Source of the DNA: JAKANT01 sp035502095 | GTDB taxonomy: Bacteria; Pseudomonadota; Gammaproteobacteria; Burkholderiales; Burkholderiaceae_F | Length of the DNA: 64,000 nt | Assembly: GCA_035502095.1 (NCBI GenBank) | Contig: DATJUX010000044.1 | Span: forward strand, 1 to 64,000 | Direction of reading: 5' to 3' | Shown here: piece after piece, positions 1 through 7,803 of the stretch | How positions within the stretch are numbered: position 1 is the first letter of the stretch | Layout: every line of letters starts with the position of its first letter | The notes under the pieces: generated by a model | Seen by the model: the letters and a program-made list of their open reading frames with translations, nothing else | Databases searched by the model: none | What the model was told of the DNA's origin: nothing | Position numbers and translations under genes: made by a program

Positions 1-393
1 CGCCGCCGAGACGTCCGGCTTGCGGTGGGCGAGCCATTCGTCGGCCATCGCTCCGAATGTTTCGGCGGTCGCAGTGGCCACCTTTGCTCGCTCGACACGG
101 CGGGCGGTGATCGGATCTTTGCCGGTGCGCAGGACATCGCGGTGACGGTCGCGTTCCTTACGCGCGCGCTCCAGCCCGACGTTCGGATAGCTGCCGATCT
201 GGAGCGTGTTCTCCTTGCCGCCGAAGCGATAGCGGTACTGCCAATACTTCGCGCCCGTCGGCAACACCCGCAAGCTCAGGCCGCCACCGTCTTGCAGGCG
301 GTAGGGCTTGCCTGGTTTGCCCTTGCTGCCATTTGGAGGCACGCCAGGCCTGGCCGTGTCGCACTTCCGAACGCTGAGTTGTCGCTCGGCCAT
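1..393 (-). CDS. Tyrosine recombinase (P4-type integrase), N-terminal part, cut by window edge
   Basis: Only the first 131 codons are in the window; the reading frame runs open to base 1. It is on the minus strand with an ATG at 393-391. The segment reads as the arm-DNA-binding N-terminal domain of P4-like integrases: a short basic start, the glycine-rich YRLQDGGGLSLRVLPTG stretch, the WQYRYRFGGKENTLQIGSYP core, and LERARKERDRHRDVL with GKDPITARR at about residues 78-103. The catalytic domain (R..H..R..Y) would lie outside the window. Such integrases insert and excise genomic islands. The sequence immediately upstream carries a perfect inverted repeat that may be a binding site. No tRNA gene, the usual target, is visible nearby, so which side the island lies on cannot be decided. 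Confidence 0.85.
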   Translation of the reverse strand, partial: MAERQLSVRKCDTARPGVPPNGSKGKPGKPYRLQDGGGLSLRVLPTGAKYWQYRYRFGGKENTLQIGSYPNVGLERARKERDRHRDVLRTGKDPITARRVERAKVATATAETFGAMADEWLAHRKPDVSAA

Positions 394-405
394 CAGTTCG
401 GCTCC

Positions 406-448
406 AGTGCGGGTAAAAGCTTTCGTTACCCGACTTTTTACCCGCACT
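406..448. repeat. 13-bp perfect inverted repeat upstream of integrase
   Basis: Arms at 406-418 (agtgcgggtaaaa) and 436-448 (ttttacccgcact) are perfect inverted copies around a 17-base spacer. The spacer contains a further partial copy of the cgggtaa core (ttacccg near 426-432). It lies 13 bases upstream of the integrase start. It could be an operator, an arm-type integrase site or part of an attachment region; function is inferred from position only. The rest of 394-599 shows no gene. Confidence 0.6.
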
Positions 449-599
449 CGGCTGAGACTGCAAGATCTGGCCGGATTCGAGGCGTAACGCAAGGCTTTGA
501 TTCTGTGCGATGTGGTCGGGATCGGCCGACCGTCCTGATACGTCCGTTTTCGCCGCTATGGAGACAGGTCGGGGAGCCAAGCTGTCCTTACTTGCGACC

Positions 600-2516
600 T
601 CACACCTGCGTCCGGCAGTCCAGCCACAGCACCTCGTACGGCTTCAGGAGGAGTCCTTCGCGCAGGCGATGGACGTCACCGTGAATCAGGTCGCGCGCGG
701 AGTCCGGCTGGGCCGACATCACGTGTGCCGGTACCCGCTGCGTGTTTTCGCTGAAGTTGGCAAGGATCAGCAAGTGCTTCCCATGCTCGCCGCGCATGTA
801 ACCAAGCACGCTGCGCGAGCCTGCACGGAACCCGGTGAGGCGCCCGCCCGCGAAGATCGGGTCGGCGCTGCGCGCTGCGATGATGCGACGCAGTCCCTGA
901 TAGATCTGGCCTGACACGGACTCGGCACGGTTGCGCTGCGCGTAGCGCTCGGCATCGCGCGGCGGGCGATGAACCCATCGACTGTCGACGGCCTTGGCGG
1001 GGTCGTTGAGATAGCGATGGTCGTTTACGGTACCGACCTCGTCGCCGAGGTAGATGAGCGGAATGCCGCCGGTGCTGAGCGCCACGCTGTAGAGCATCAG
1101 GATGCGCCGCACGGCGTGCGGGTCGCCTTGTTCGACGCCCGCCAGGGACGCGCACGTACCGCAGATCCGGCAATCGCCCGTCGCCGGGTTGTCTTGAAAC
1201 GGCACGCCGCGCGCAAAGCTGCCGTCGAACCGGTTGACGAAGAAGCGGTTGAGGAACTGGCGGTGCTGGAAGCCCTGGATCCCGAAGTGCAGCGCGTCCT
1301 CGTCCGAGAACGTCCAGCCGATGTCGTCGTGGCTGCGCACGTAGTTGACCCACGCCGTGTCCGAAGAGAGGTTGTGCCGGGTCTCGAGCGCCTGCTGCAG
1401 CAGGTTCACTTCCCGCGTCGCCAGGCTGTTCCACAGAAGGGCCATCTGCAGCGGGTTGTAGGAGACCTGGCATTCCTGCGCGGAGATGTACTTCACCACG
1501 TCGTCCGGATGCACTATCGCCTCCGACTTGAAGAGGAGGCTCGGCGCCGCGATCCGCACCAACGCGCTGAACGCGCGGATGACCGTGTGCGCCTCGGGCA
1601 GGTTCTCACAGGTGGTGCCCATTTTCTTCCACACGAACGCCACCGCGTCCATGCGCAGGAACTCCGCACCGACGTTGGCGATGGCAAGCATTTCGCCGGC
1701 CATCGCGGTGAAGACTCTCGGATTGCCGTAATTCAGGTCCCACTGGAACGAGTTGAAGGTGGTCCAAACCCAGCGGCCATCCGCAAGTTGCGAGAAGCCC
1801 CCGGGATGCTGGTCCGGAAAGATCTCGCGCAGGGTGCGGTCGTACTGGTCGGGCAGCGTGCGGTCGGGGAACACGTAATAGAAGTCGTGGAAGGCCGGAT
1901 CGCCGCGTATGCAGCCCTGCGCCCACGCGTGCTCGTCGGAGGTGTGGTTGAAGATGAAGTCGAGGACCAGGCTCATGCCCTCCTTGCGCAGGGCCTGCGC
2001 GAGTTCGCGCAGATCCGCCATCGTTCCGAGCGCGGGGTTGACCTCGCGGTAGCTGCTCACCGCGTAACCGCCGTCGCTGTTGCCTTCGGGACAGCGGAAC
2101 AACGGCATCAGGTGCAGGTAGGTGAGCCCGAGTTCCTTGAAGTACGGAATGTGGGCATGCATGCCCTTGAGGCTGCCGGCGTACAAATCGACGTAGCACA
2201 CGCCGCCCAGCATCCTCTGCGATTGAAACCAGAGCGGATCTGTCTCGCGCTGCGCGTCGATTGCGCGCAAATCGGCCGGCCGCGCCACCCAGGCCTCGAA
2301 CGCCTGCGCGAGCAGTTCCTCGAGGAAGTCGAAGAAGTCGGGCCGGCCGCCGTACAGCGTCGCGAGTTCCCGAAACAGAGCCGGAAAATGGCGTTCGATT
2401 CGTGCACCGAACGGGTCCCAAAGGGCGGCGGGCGCCGCGGTGATGGCCGGTCGCTTGCGCAGGCGCGCAATGACGTGTTCCCGGGCAAGCGAAATCTGGT
2501 TTTCGATGGAAAGCAT
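600..2516 (-). CDS. Amylosucrase (GH13)
   Basis: A 638-residue glycoside hydrolase family 13 enzyme, closely resembling amylosucrase (EC 2.4.1.4), which converts sucrose to an alpha-1,4-glucan and fructose. The nucleophile is seen in FLRMDAVAF (Asp290), the acid/base in LLFKSEAIVHP (Glu332), and the third acidic residue in YVRSHDDIGWTF (His396-Asp397). QFLNRFFVNRFDGSFARG and LSTGGIPLIYLGDEVGT also match the amylosucrase pattern, and the length fits the family (about 630-640). The N-terminal helical domain (1-95) is present and there is no signal peptide, so the enzyme is cytoplasmic. An AGGAGG ribosome site 8 bases before the ATG supports the start. It lies 50 bases downstream of an MFS gene on the same strand, probably one operon. 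Confidence 0.93.
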   Translation of the reverse strand: MLSIENQISLAREHVIARLRKRPAITAAPAALWDPFGARIERHFPALFRELATLYGGRPDFFDFLEELLAQAFEAWVARPADLRAIDAQRETDPLWFQSQRMLGGVCYVDLYAGSLKGMHAHIPYFKELGLTYLHLMPLFRCPEGNSDGGYAVSSYREVNPALGTMADLRELAQALRKEGMSLVLDFIFNHTSDEHAWAQGCIRGDPAFHDFYYVFPDRTLPDQYDRTLREIFPDQHPGGFSQLADGRWVWTTFNSFQWDLNYGNPRVFTAMAGEMLAIANVGAEFLRMDAVAFVWKKMGTTCENLPEAHTVIRAFSALVRIAAPSLLFKSEAIVHPDDVVKYISAQECQVSYNPLQMALLWNSLATREVNLLQQALETRHNLSSDTAWVNYVRSHDDIGWTFSDEDALHFGIQGFQHRQFLNRFFVNRFDGSFARGVPFQDNPATGDCRICGTCASLAGVEQGDPHAVRRILMLYSVALSTGGIPLIYLGDEVGTVNDHRYLNDPAKAVDSRWVHRPPRDAERYAQRNRAESVSGQIYQGLRRIIAARSADPIFAGGRLTGFRAGSRSVLGYMRGEHGKHLLILANFSENTQRVPAHVMSAQPDSARDLIHGDVHRLREGLLLKPYEVLWLDCRTQV

Positions 2517-2566
2517 CCGAGTGCCTCCTGCGTCATTTCACCCGACCACCGCGCTCCGCGGCGTGG

Positions 2567-3802
2567 TCATCGAAGCGCCAGCCTGTTTGCGCAAATCGCC
2601 GAGGCGAGCGCAAGCGCGGCAAGCACCGGGACGATCAGCATCGCACCGCTCAGCCCGAAGTCGTCCGCGGCGCGCCCGAGCAGCGCCGGCATCACGAGGA
2701 TCGCGCCACCGCTGGCGAGCGTGGTGCGCGCGCTCGCCAGTGCGGCCTCCGAGCCCGCAGAGCGGACCGCTAGTGCGAGCGTCAGCGGATAGATTGGCGC
2801 GATCCCGACGCCGGTCAGAAAAAGCCCCGCGATGGCAAAGGCCGCGGCCCACGCGGCGCTGACGCGTGATGCATCGCCCAGTCCCCAGTAGACGGCGAAG
2901 CCCACCAGCGTCACCAGTAGCGCTGCGCGCAGCAGACGCCCGGCCGGGTGAGCGGAAAGCAGGCGGCTGCCGGCCAGGCGACCCGCGATCATCGCCACCA
3001 TGAAGGCGCCCGCGCCCACGGCCGCCGCGCTGCGCGACATGCCGGCCACGCGCTCGAGGAATTCCGGCGCCCAAAGGAGCACGCAGTATTCGATCGCAAC
3101 GCCCAGCGCAAGCGTCGCCCAGTACGTCCAGTAGACGATCGTGAGCGCGCCATGCGCGGGTACGTGTGCGAGCGGCGAGTCCGGAAGCCGAACGCGGCGA
3201 AAGCCCGCGACAACGAGCAGACCCAGGGCGACACCCGCGACCAGCGCGAAGCGCCAGTCGATGCCGATTGCCAGCGCGGCGCCGATGCCAAGCGGCCCCA
3301 GCAGCGAGAAGAGGTACGAGGCGGCGTTTGCCTCGATGTAGGCGACGTCGCGCCGCTCGCCGTGCAGGTCCGCGAGCGCGGATGCCACCACGACCGGCAC
3401 CAGGCCACCGACGGCACCAATCAACGCACAGGCACCTATGCTGAGCGCCGGATGTCGCGCCAGGCACAGCAGCGCGGCGCCAAGCATCAAACCGACGGCG
3501 CCCAGCCACATCCCGCGCCGCCGACCGACGCGTCCGAGCAACGGCGCCCCGGTCAGGCCGGTCGTCATCATTCCGCCGGCCAGCGCGCTCGCGTGCAACC
3601 CGACAGTGCCGTAGCTCAGGCCGAGTTCCGCTTTCAGCAGCGGGACGATATTGCCCTGCAGGTTCAGCATGAAGCCGAAGAAGCCGAGCATCAGGTACGC
3701 GTACCAGGTCGCCGCGTTGCGGACGAACGACGCGGAAGCGTGGGCGACGTCCGAGCCCCGGTGGGCCATCGGCGCATGAGATGACTGGGCGGGATCGCGC
3801 AT
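2567..3802 (-). CDS. MFS transporter
   Basis: A 411-residue membrane protein with about 12 hydrophobic segments and a central break near residue 210, the layout of the major facilitator superfamily. The loop after TM2 reads LLGRVGRRRG, resembling the conserved G-x-x-x-D-R-x-G-R-R loop without the Asp. The first membrane segment (YAYLMLGFFGFMLNLQGNIV) follows a hydrophilic tail of about 30 residues. An internal ATG at 3769 is an alternative start; neither start has a clear ribosome site. It lies upstream of the amylosucrase gene on the same strand, so a role in sugar or oligosaccharide movement is possible. The substrate cannot be read from sequence. Confidence 0.8.
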   Translation of the reverse strand: MRDPAQSSHAPMAHRGSDVAHASASFVRNAATWYAYLMLGFFGFMLNLQGNIVPLLKAELGLSYGTVGLHASALAGGMMTTGLTGAPLLGRVGRRRGMWLGAVGLMLGAALLCLARHPALSIGACALIGAVGGLVPVVVASALADLHGERRDVAYIEANAASYLFSLLGPLGIGAALAIGIDWRFALVAGVALGLLVVAGFRRVRLPDSPLAHVPAHGALTIVYWTYWATLALGVAIEYCVLLWAPEFLERVAGMSRSAAAVGAGAFMVAMIAGRLAGSRLLSAHPAGRLLRAALLVTLVGFAVYWGLGDASRVSAAWAAAFAIAGLFLTGVGIAPIYPLTLALAVRSAGSEAALASARTTLASGGAILVMPALLGRAADDFGLSGAMLIVPVLAALALASAICANRLALR

Positions 3803-3822
3803 CGAGCGAGATGGGCGGTGGG

Positions 3823-3860
3823 GCTCCTGCCCACACCTTACCTCAGGCGCAGGCTCCTAC
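3823..3860. repeat. REP-like palindromic element
   Basis: The sequence contains gtggg-gctcctg-cccac followed, after a short spacer, by caggcgcaggctcctac. Read on the other strand this begins GTAGGAGCCTGCGCCTG and ends with the GTGGG..CCCAC hairpin. The GTAGGAGC head resembles the GTRG-headed REP elements of proteobacteria. It sits at the 3' end of a decayed transglycosylase fragment. No U-tract follows, so it is not an obvious terminator. Confidence 0.45.
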
Positions 3861-4102
3861 TTCCTCCCGCTCTTCAATTCGTCGATCGCCTCCTGGCGCT
3901 GCTGCAGGTTTTGCTCGATCGGCCGGTAGGCCACGTGGTACTTGTAGATGTGCCCGCGTACGTCACGGTCTCGTGGCCGATTTTCTCTTCAGCGACGTAT
4001 TCGACGCTGGAAAACCACACGTTCGGATCGAGGCCGCGTTTGGCGGGTTCCTCGCGTAGCTGGACGACCCGCCCGGGTCCGCAGTCGTAGGCGGCTCCTG
4101 AC
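3857..4102 (-). pseudogene. C-terminal remnant of a lytic transglycosylase (SLT/MltF-like) gene, frameshifted
   Basis: No intact gene lies between 3803 and 4245, but a clear coding remnant does. Reading the minus strand from about 4102 gives AAYDCGPGRVVQLREEPAK then RGLDPNVWFSSVEYVAEEK and IGHETVTY. The frame then breaks near 3958 and continues as GHIYKYHVAYRPIEQNLQQ to a TAG at 3859-3857. Restoring one base (TACGCGGG to TACGTCGGG) rejoins the frames. The pattern (AAYN.GPGRV, GLDPN.WF.NVE, YV.NIYKYYVAY) matches the C-terminal half of periplasmic SLT-domain transglycosylases of the MltF type. The N-terminal half, including the catalytic Glu region, is missing; the break falls at a gacctaggtc palindrome near 4100. 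It marks this locus as a site of past deletion or insertion. Confidence 0.75.
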
Positions 4103-4168
4103 CTAGGTCTAGGGACTGTCCAGTCTCCTCTGCCCGGCCCAGTCGTGCCTGTCCTTCGTCCACGAACC

Positions 4169-4224
4169 TATACTTTCCGCGCTCTGCGATAGCCAGTTCG
4201 AACCCGCGGCGCCAGAGGCCGCGG
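4169..4224 (+). promoter_or_regulatory. Candidate promoter -10 and leader hairpin of the TIR gene
   Basis: A TATACT hexamer at 4169-4174 could be a -10 element; no convincing -35 lies 16-18 bases upstream. Between it and the gene is a perfect 7-bp hairpin, ccgcggc at 4204-4210 and gccgcgg at 4218-4224, which could act in the 5' leader or as a protein site. A GGAGG ribosome site at 4234-4238 follows. Confidence 0.35.
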
Positions 4225-4245
4225 TCTACCGTCGGAGGCGCCGGG

Positions 4246-6012
4246 ATGGGGAATTCGAGTCGCAATCACGTCTTCATCAGCTACGCCCATGAAGACGAAA
4301 CCTGGCGACAGGACTTCGAGCGCATGCTCGCTCCGGCGCGCGACCGCGGGCTCGTCAGCTTGTGGGCGGACGATCTGATCGCGGCAGGGGAAAACTGGTC
4401 GGAGAAGATCCATGCCGCCCTGGCACGCGCGCGTGTCGGCCTGCTGCTCGTGACGGATCACTTTCTCGAATCGGAATACATCAACAAGGTCGAATTGAAG
4501 CAGTTGCTCGAAGCGGCGCAAAAGAACACCGTCGCGATCCATTGGGTCCCCGTCTCCGCGAGCCTGTATCAGTTCTCCGACCTCGCCTCGCTGCAGGCCT
4601 GCTGGGATCCGAACCGGCCGCTGAACGGGCTCGACGAGGCGGATCGCAAGAAGGCAATCCAGCAGATCTGCCAGGACATCGTTGCCGCGCTGGCCGCCGC
4701 CCCGAAGACGAACGAGCCCGGCCGGGATCGGCTGCGCGCACAGGTCCAGGAGCGGCTGGGCGACAAATACACGATCACGCGCGAGGTCGTAGCCGGGAAG
4801 TTCTCGATCCTCTACCGCGCCGAGCGCAAACAGTCGAAACAGGCGGTCGGGATCAAGGTGTTCAACGCGTCGGAACTCGACGACTGGGCGCGCAAGGAAT
4901 TCATCGAGTGCATCGAGCGCGCGCTCGAACTCCGCAGTCCGGCCTTCATCCGGATCCTCGATCACGCCATGGACGAATCGCCCGGGTTCGTCGTCTCGGA
5001 GTTCATCAACGGCGTCCCGCTCAACACAGTGCTGCGCAGCCATTCCGGGGGCCTGCCGCTGGCGACGGTCAAGAGCATCCTGCTCGATCTCGCGCGCGCA
5101 ATCCTGGAGGCGCACGAGCACGGATGGCGGCGCGGCGAAATGTGCCCGTCGGACATCTTGCTCGAGTCGGGCGGTGCTGCACGTATATCGGCACTGAATC
5201 TCTCCAACACCTTGCGCGAGCAGGGCCAGTTCACCGGCAACTTCATGGTCGATCGCGAGTCGCTGACGTACATGACGCCGGAGCGTTTCTACGGCGAACC
5301 GTCGACGCCGCTGACGGACCAGTACTCGCTCGCGCTGATCGCCACCGAACTGCTCGGCGGTCCGACCTTGCGCCGCTTCCTGCATCCGTGCGACCTCGAA
5401 TTCAAGCACCAGCTCTTCACCACCCTCGAAGCCGGCCGCGGCCACTGGGCGGAGCGCTCACCGGAGTTCGCCGGGCTCATCTGCCGGATGCTGCGCATCG
5501 CGCCGGAGGAGCGGTGGCCGTCGATGCGCGAGGTGACGAACCTCCTGCGTGACATCGAGGTCGACGAATCGCCGGAAGAGCGCAAACGCCGCCTCGCCAC
5601 GTCGAGCTACATGCAGTTCCAGGCAAGCGGGGTCAGGGGCGAGCGCCTCTTTTTCAGCAAGTTCTACACCAACTTCTTCGCTCGGGCGGAAGACATCGAA
5701 GATCACTTCAAGGACCTGGACATGGAGCGGCAGTACCGCATCCTGAACATCGCGATCCACAAGCTGCTCGAATTCAGTCCGGAATCGCCGGCGTCGATGA
5801 AGCAGCTCGAAGACCTCGCCGCGCGCCACACCAGGCTCGGGCTGACGAGGCGCCATTACGACCTCTTTCTCGAAGCGTTCCTTCAGACCGTGGAGGAGTT
5901 CGGCGAGCGCGATGCATCCAGGCTCGCGGCCTGGCGCACCACGCTCCAGCGCGGCATCGATTTCATCTGGAAGTGCGAACAGGCAGCGCGAAGCGCCGGC
6001 CAGCCCGCGTAG
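4246..6012 (+). CDS. TIR domain - pseudokinase - globin-like fusion protein
   Basis: A 588-residue soluble protein with three apparent domains. Residues 7-125 are a bacterial TIR domain: HVFISYAHEDETW, LWADDLIAAGENW, then FLESEYINKVELKQLL, where Glu83 is the likely NADase residue. Residues about 173-440 have a protein-kinase fold pattern. The VAIK lysine (Lys204 in VGIKVF), YMTPERF (APE-like) and DQYSLALIATELLGG are kept. However, HRD is replaced by R-G-E (296-298), the catalytic-loop Lys by Cys300, and DFG by A-L-N (316-318), so it should be a pseudokinase. Residues about 462-575 resemble a globin: LFFSKFYTNFFARAEDIEDHF, a candidate distal Gln496, and AARHTRLGL with His528 as candidate proximal haem ligand. 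The start is set by GGAGG 7 bases upstream. It stands alone beside a decayed gene and near an integrase, as defence genes often do. The TIR and kinase calls are firm; the globin call is by pattern only, and function is unknown. Confidence 0.85.
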   Translation: MGNSSRNHVFISYAHEDETWRQDFERMLAPARDRGLVSLWADDLIAAGENWSEKIHAALARARVGLLLVTDHFLESEYINKVELKQLLEAAQKNTVAIHWVPVSASLYQFSDLASLQACWDPNRPLNGLDEADRKKAIQQICQDIVAALAAAPKTNEPGRDRLRAQVQERLGDKYTITREVVAGKFSILYRAERKQSKQAVGIKVFNASELDDWARKEFIECIERALELRSPAFIRILDHAMDESPGFVVSEFINGVPLNTVLRSHSGGLPLATVKSILLDLARAILEAHEHGWRRGEMCPSDILLESGGAARISALNLSNTLREQGQFTGNFMVDRESLTYMTPERFYGEPSTPLTDQYSLALIATELLGGPTLRRFLHPCDLEFKHQLFTTLEAGRGHWAERSPEFAGLICRMLRIAPEERWPSMREVTNLLRDIEVDESPEERKRRLATSSYMQFQASGVRGERLFFSKFYTNFFARAEDIEDHFKDLDMERQYRILNIAIHKLLEFSPESPASMKQLEDLAARHTRLGLTRRHYDLFLEAFLQTVEEFGERDASRLAAWRTTLQRGIDFIWKCEQAARSAGQPA

Positions 6013-6092
6013 CCCTTGGTGACATCACGCGTGGAGTTGCCGCGCGCTCTGCCTGCAGGTTGCGCGCGTGATCACAGCGCTTGGTGGTTCGC

Positions 6093-6356
6093 CTAGCCCG
6101 GTTCGACCGATTTCGAACCGCCGGCGGTGTTCTCGCTGTCCTGAGATTCGAAGAGAAGGCTGGTGGCGGTGATCTTGACCCGGACCCGCACTCGATGCGG
6201 CCGGCCAAGCATCATGCGGACCGCGGGATCATCGAGTTCGACGTCGCGATAGATATCGATGCGATGCTCGAGGCCGGCGCGCGCGAGGGCCTTTGCAGCA
6301 CGCCGGCATAGCTCCTCGAGCGTGATGTCATCGGGGACCTTGGTTATCGTCGACAT
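6093..6356 (-). CDS. Small hypothetical protein (87 aa)
   Basis: Not recognised. The frame continues upstream to 6518, but the stretch above the ATG at 6356 is arginine/alanine-rich and non-protein-like, whereas from this ATG it reads MSTITKVPDDITLEELCRRA. An amphipathic helix follows (AAKALARAGLEHRIDIY), then a basic strand-like segment (RPHRVRVRVKITATSLLFES) and a polar tail. No strong ribosome site is visible. It converges on the TIR fusion gene (80-base gap) and lies downstream of metZ on the same strand. It could be a small housekeeping protein or an accessory; nothing ties it to either. Confidence 0.5.
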   Translation of the reverse strand: MSTITKVPDDITLEELCRRAAKALARAGLEHRIDIYRDVELDDPAVRMMLGRPHRVRVRVKITATSLLFESQDSENTAGGSKSVEPG

Positions 6357-6546
6357 GGCAAATCCATCGCGCAAGCGCGATTGTGTCAGATCCCTTGCGG
6401 GCGCTGCCCCGCGCAATGTAGCGGGAGTGCGGGGGCAACCCAAATACCGCCTAGCGGCAACGCGACGCCACCCTGACGCAACACCAGCGGTCGAGCAAGC
6501 ACGCCGGGATCGGTGCAATCGACCGCACGGCCTAGCGTGCGAAGGG

Positions 6547-7755
6547 TCAGCGCGCGAGGGCTTGCGCCAGATCCCGCTGCAGGTCAGCGACCGATTCGAG
6601 GCCTACCGCGATGCGCAGCAATCCCTCGCGGATGCCGGCGCGGTCGCGTGCCTCCGGAGTCAGGCGGCTGTGCGTGGTCGATGCGGGATGCGTGATGGTC
6701 GTGCGTGTGTCGCCGAGGTTGGCGGTGATCGACATCAACTTGACGTTGTCGACGACGCGCCAAGCGCGCTCGCGCTGCTCAGCCGGCGAGGCGCCCTCGA
6801 GCTCGAATGCGAGCACTGCGCCGGGTCCAGACTGCTGGCGCCGCGCCAGTGCGAACTGCGGGTGCGACGCGAGCCCAGGAAAGTAGACGCGCGCCACGTC
6901 GGACTGGTCGGCGAGCCAGCCCGCCAGTTGGGTTGCGGCCGCCGACTGCGCGCGCAGCCTCAGCGGCAACGTCTCGAGCCCTTTGAGAAGGACCCACGCG
7001 TTGAACGCAGACATGGTCGGTCCGGCCGTGCGCAAAACCGGAAGCAGCGCATCGCGGATGAACGCACGCCGTCCCAGCACCGCGCCGCCCAGGACCCGGC
7101 CCTGCCCGTCGAGATACTTGGTCGCGGAATGCATCACCATGTCGGCCCCGAACTCGAGCGGCCGCTGCATGATCGGCGTACAGAAGCAGTTATCGACGAC
7201 GGTGTATGCGCCGAGTTCCCTACCCAACCTGACGAATGCCTCCAGATCGACGATCTCGGTCAGCGGGTTGGAAGGCGTCTCGCAGAACAGCAGGCGCGTG
7301 CGCGCCGTTGCCGCCGCGCGCCACGCGCCGGGATCCGCGCCCTGGACGAACGTGGTGTCGACGCCGAACCGGCTGAGCAACGTGGTGAAGAGTTGCACGG
7401 TCGCACCGAATACGTTCGCCGCACAGATGACGTGGTCGCCGGCACGCAGTGTCGCCAGGCAGATCGCCAGGATTGCAGCCATGCCCGACGACGTCGCAAG
7501 GCAGTCCTCGGCGCCCTCGAGGGCGGCGAGCCGCTCCTCGAACATACGAACGGTCGGATTGGTAAAACGCGAATAGACGTTGCCATCGTCGGTCCCGGCG
7601 AACCGGGCTGCCGCGCGCGCGGCACTTTCGAAGACGAAGCTGGAACTCAGGAACAGCGCTTCGCTGTGCTCGCCGAATTCCGAGCGCCGGGTGCCGGCGC
7701 GGACCGCAAGTGTCTCGAGTCCGAAGCCGTCGCGACCGTCAGGAGTGGAGTCCAT
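6547..7755 (-). CDS. metZ: O-succinylhomoserine sulfhydrylase
   Basis: A 402-residue PLP enzyme of the Cys/Met metabolism family. MetZ joins O-succinylhomoserine with sulfide to give homocysteine. The PLP lysine is Lys213 in MHSATKYLDGQGR; NVYSRFTNPTV, the SSGMAAIL phosphate-binding region and the ITHPASTTHSRL substrate loop are all present. It begins FGLETLAVRAG, as MetZ proteins do. The ATG at 7755 is chosen because longer starts (to 7782) fall inside a terminator hairpin. The upstream leader holds a probable SAM-II riboswitch, so expression should fall when S-adenosylmethionine is plentiful. purF lies just upstream on the same strand, a common betaproteobacterial order. Confidence 0.92.
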   Translation of the reverse strand: MDSTPDGRDGFGLETLAVRAGTRRSEFGEHSEALFLSSSFVFESAARAAARFAGTDDGNVYSRFTNPTVRMFEERLAALEGAEDCLATSSGMAAILAICLATLRAGDHVICAANVFGATVQLFTTLLSRFGVDTTFVQGADPGAWRAAATARTRLLFCETPSNPLTEIVDLEAFVRLGRELGAYTVVDNCFCTPIMQRPLEFGADMVMHSATKYLDGQGRVLGGAVLGRRAFIRDALLPVLRTAGPTMSAFNAWVLLKGLETLPLRLRAQSAAATQLAGWLADQSDVARVYFPGLASHPQFALARRQQSGPGAVLAFELEGASPAEQRERAWRVVDNVKLMSITANLGDTRTTITHPASTTHSRLTPEARDRAGIREGLLRIAVGLESVADLQRDLAQALAR

Positions 7756-7760
7756 AAGTG

Positions 7761-7789
7761 AAAAGCCCGCCAGAAATGCCAAGCGGGCT
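7761..7789 (-). terminator. Intrinsic terminator abutting the metZ start (riboswitch expression platform)
   Basis: On the minus strand a 7-bp stem AGCCCGC (7789-7783) / GCGGGCT (7770-7764) with a 12-base loop is followed by a run of U. It ends about 6 bases before the metZ ATG at 7755. It lies just downstream of the SAM-II-like element, as expected for the expression platform; it could also end purF transcription. Confidence 0.75.
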
Positions 7790-7803
7790 CACGCGGATCG
7801 CGA

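Noticed and set aside
394..599. A tRNA attachment site for the integrase
   Set aside because: No tRNA-like fold or 3' end fragment was found between the integrase start and the amylosucrase gene.
4168..5445. A 425-codon minus-strand frame under the TIR fusion gene
   Set aside because: No recognisable motif; the plus-strand frame has clear TIR and kinase signatures and a ribosome site.
6100..6125. ggttcgaccgatttcgaacc resembling a tRNA T-arm
   Set aside because: No acceptor, D or anticodon arms can be folded around it, and it is the 3' end of the 87-residue gene.
7756..7782. Longer metZ start at 7782
   Set aside because: It would place the first codons within the terminator hairpin and adds residues not usual for MetZ.
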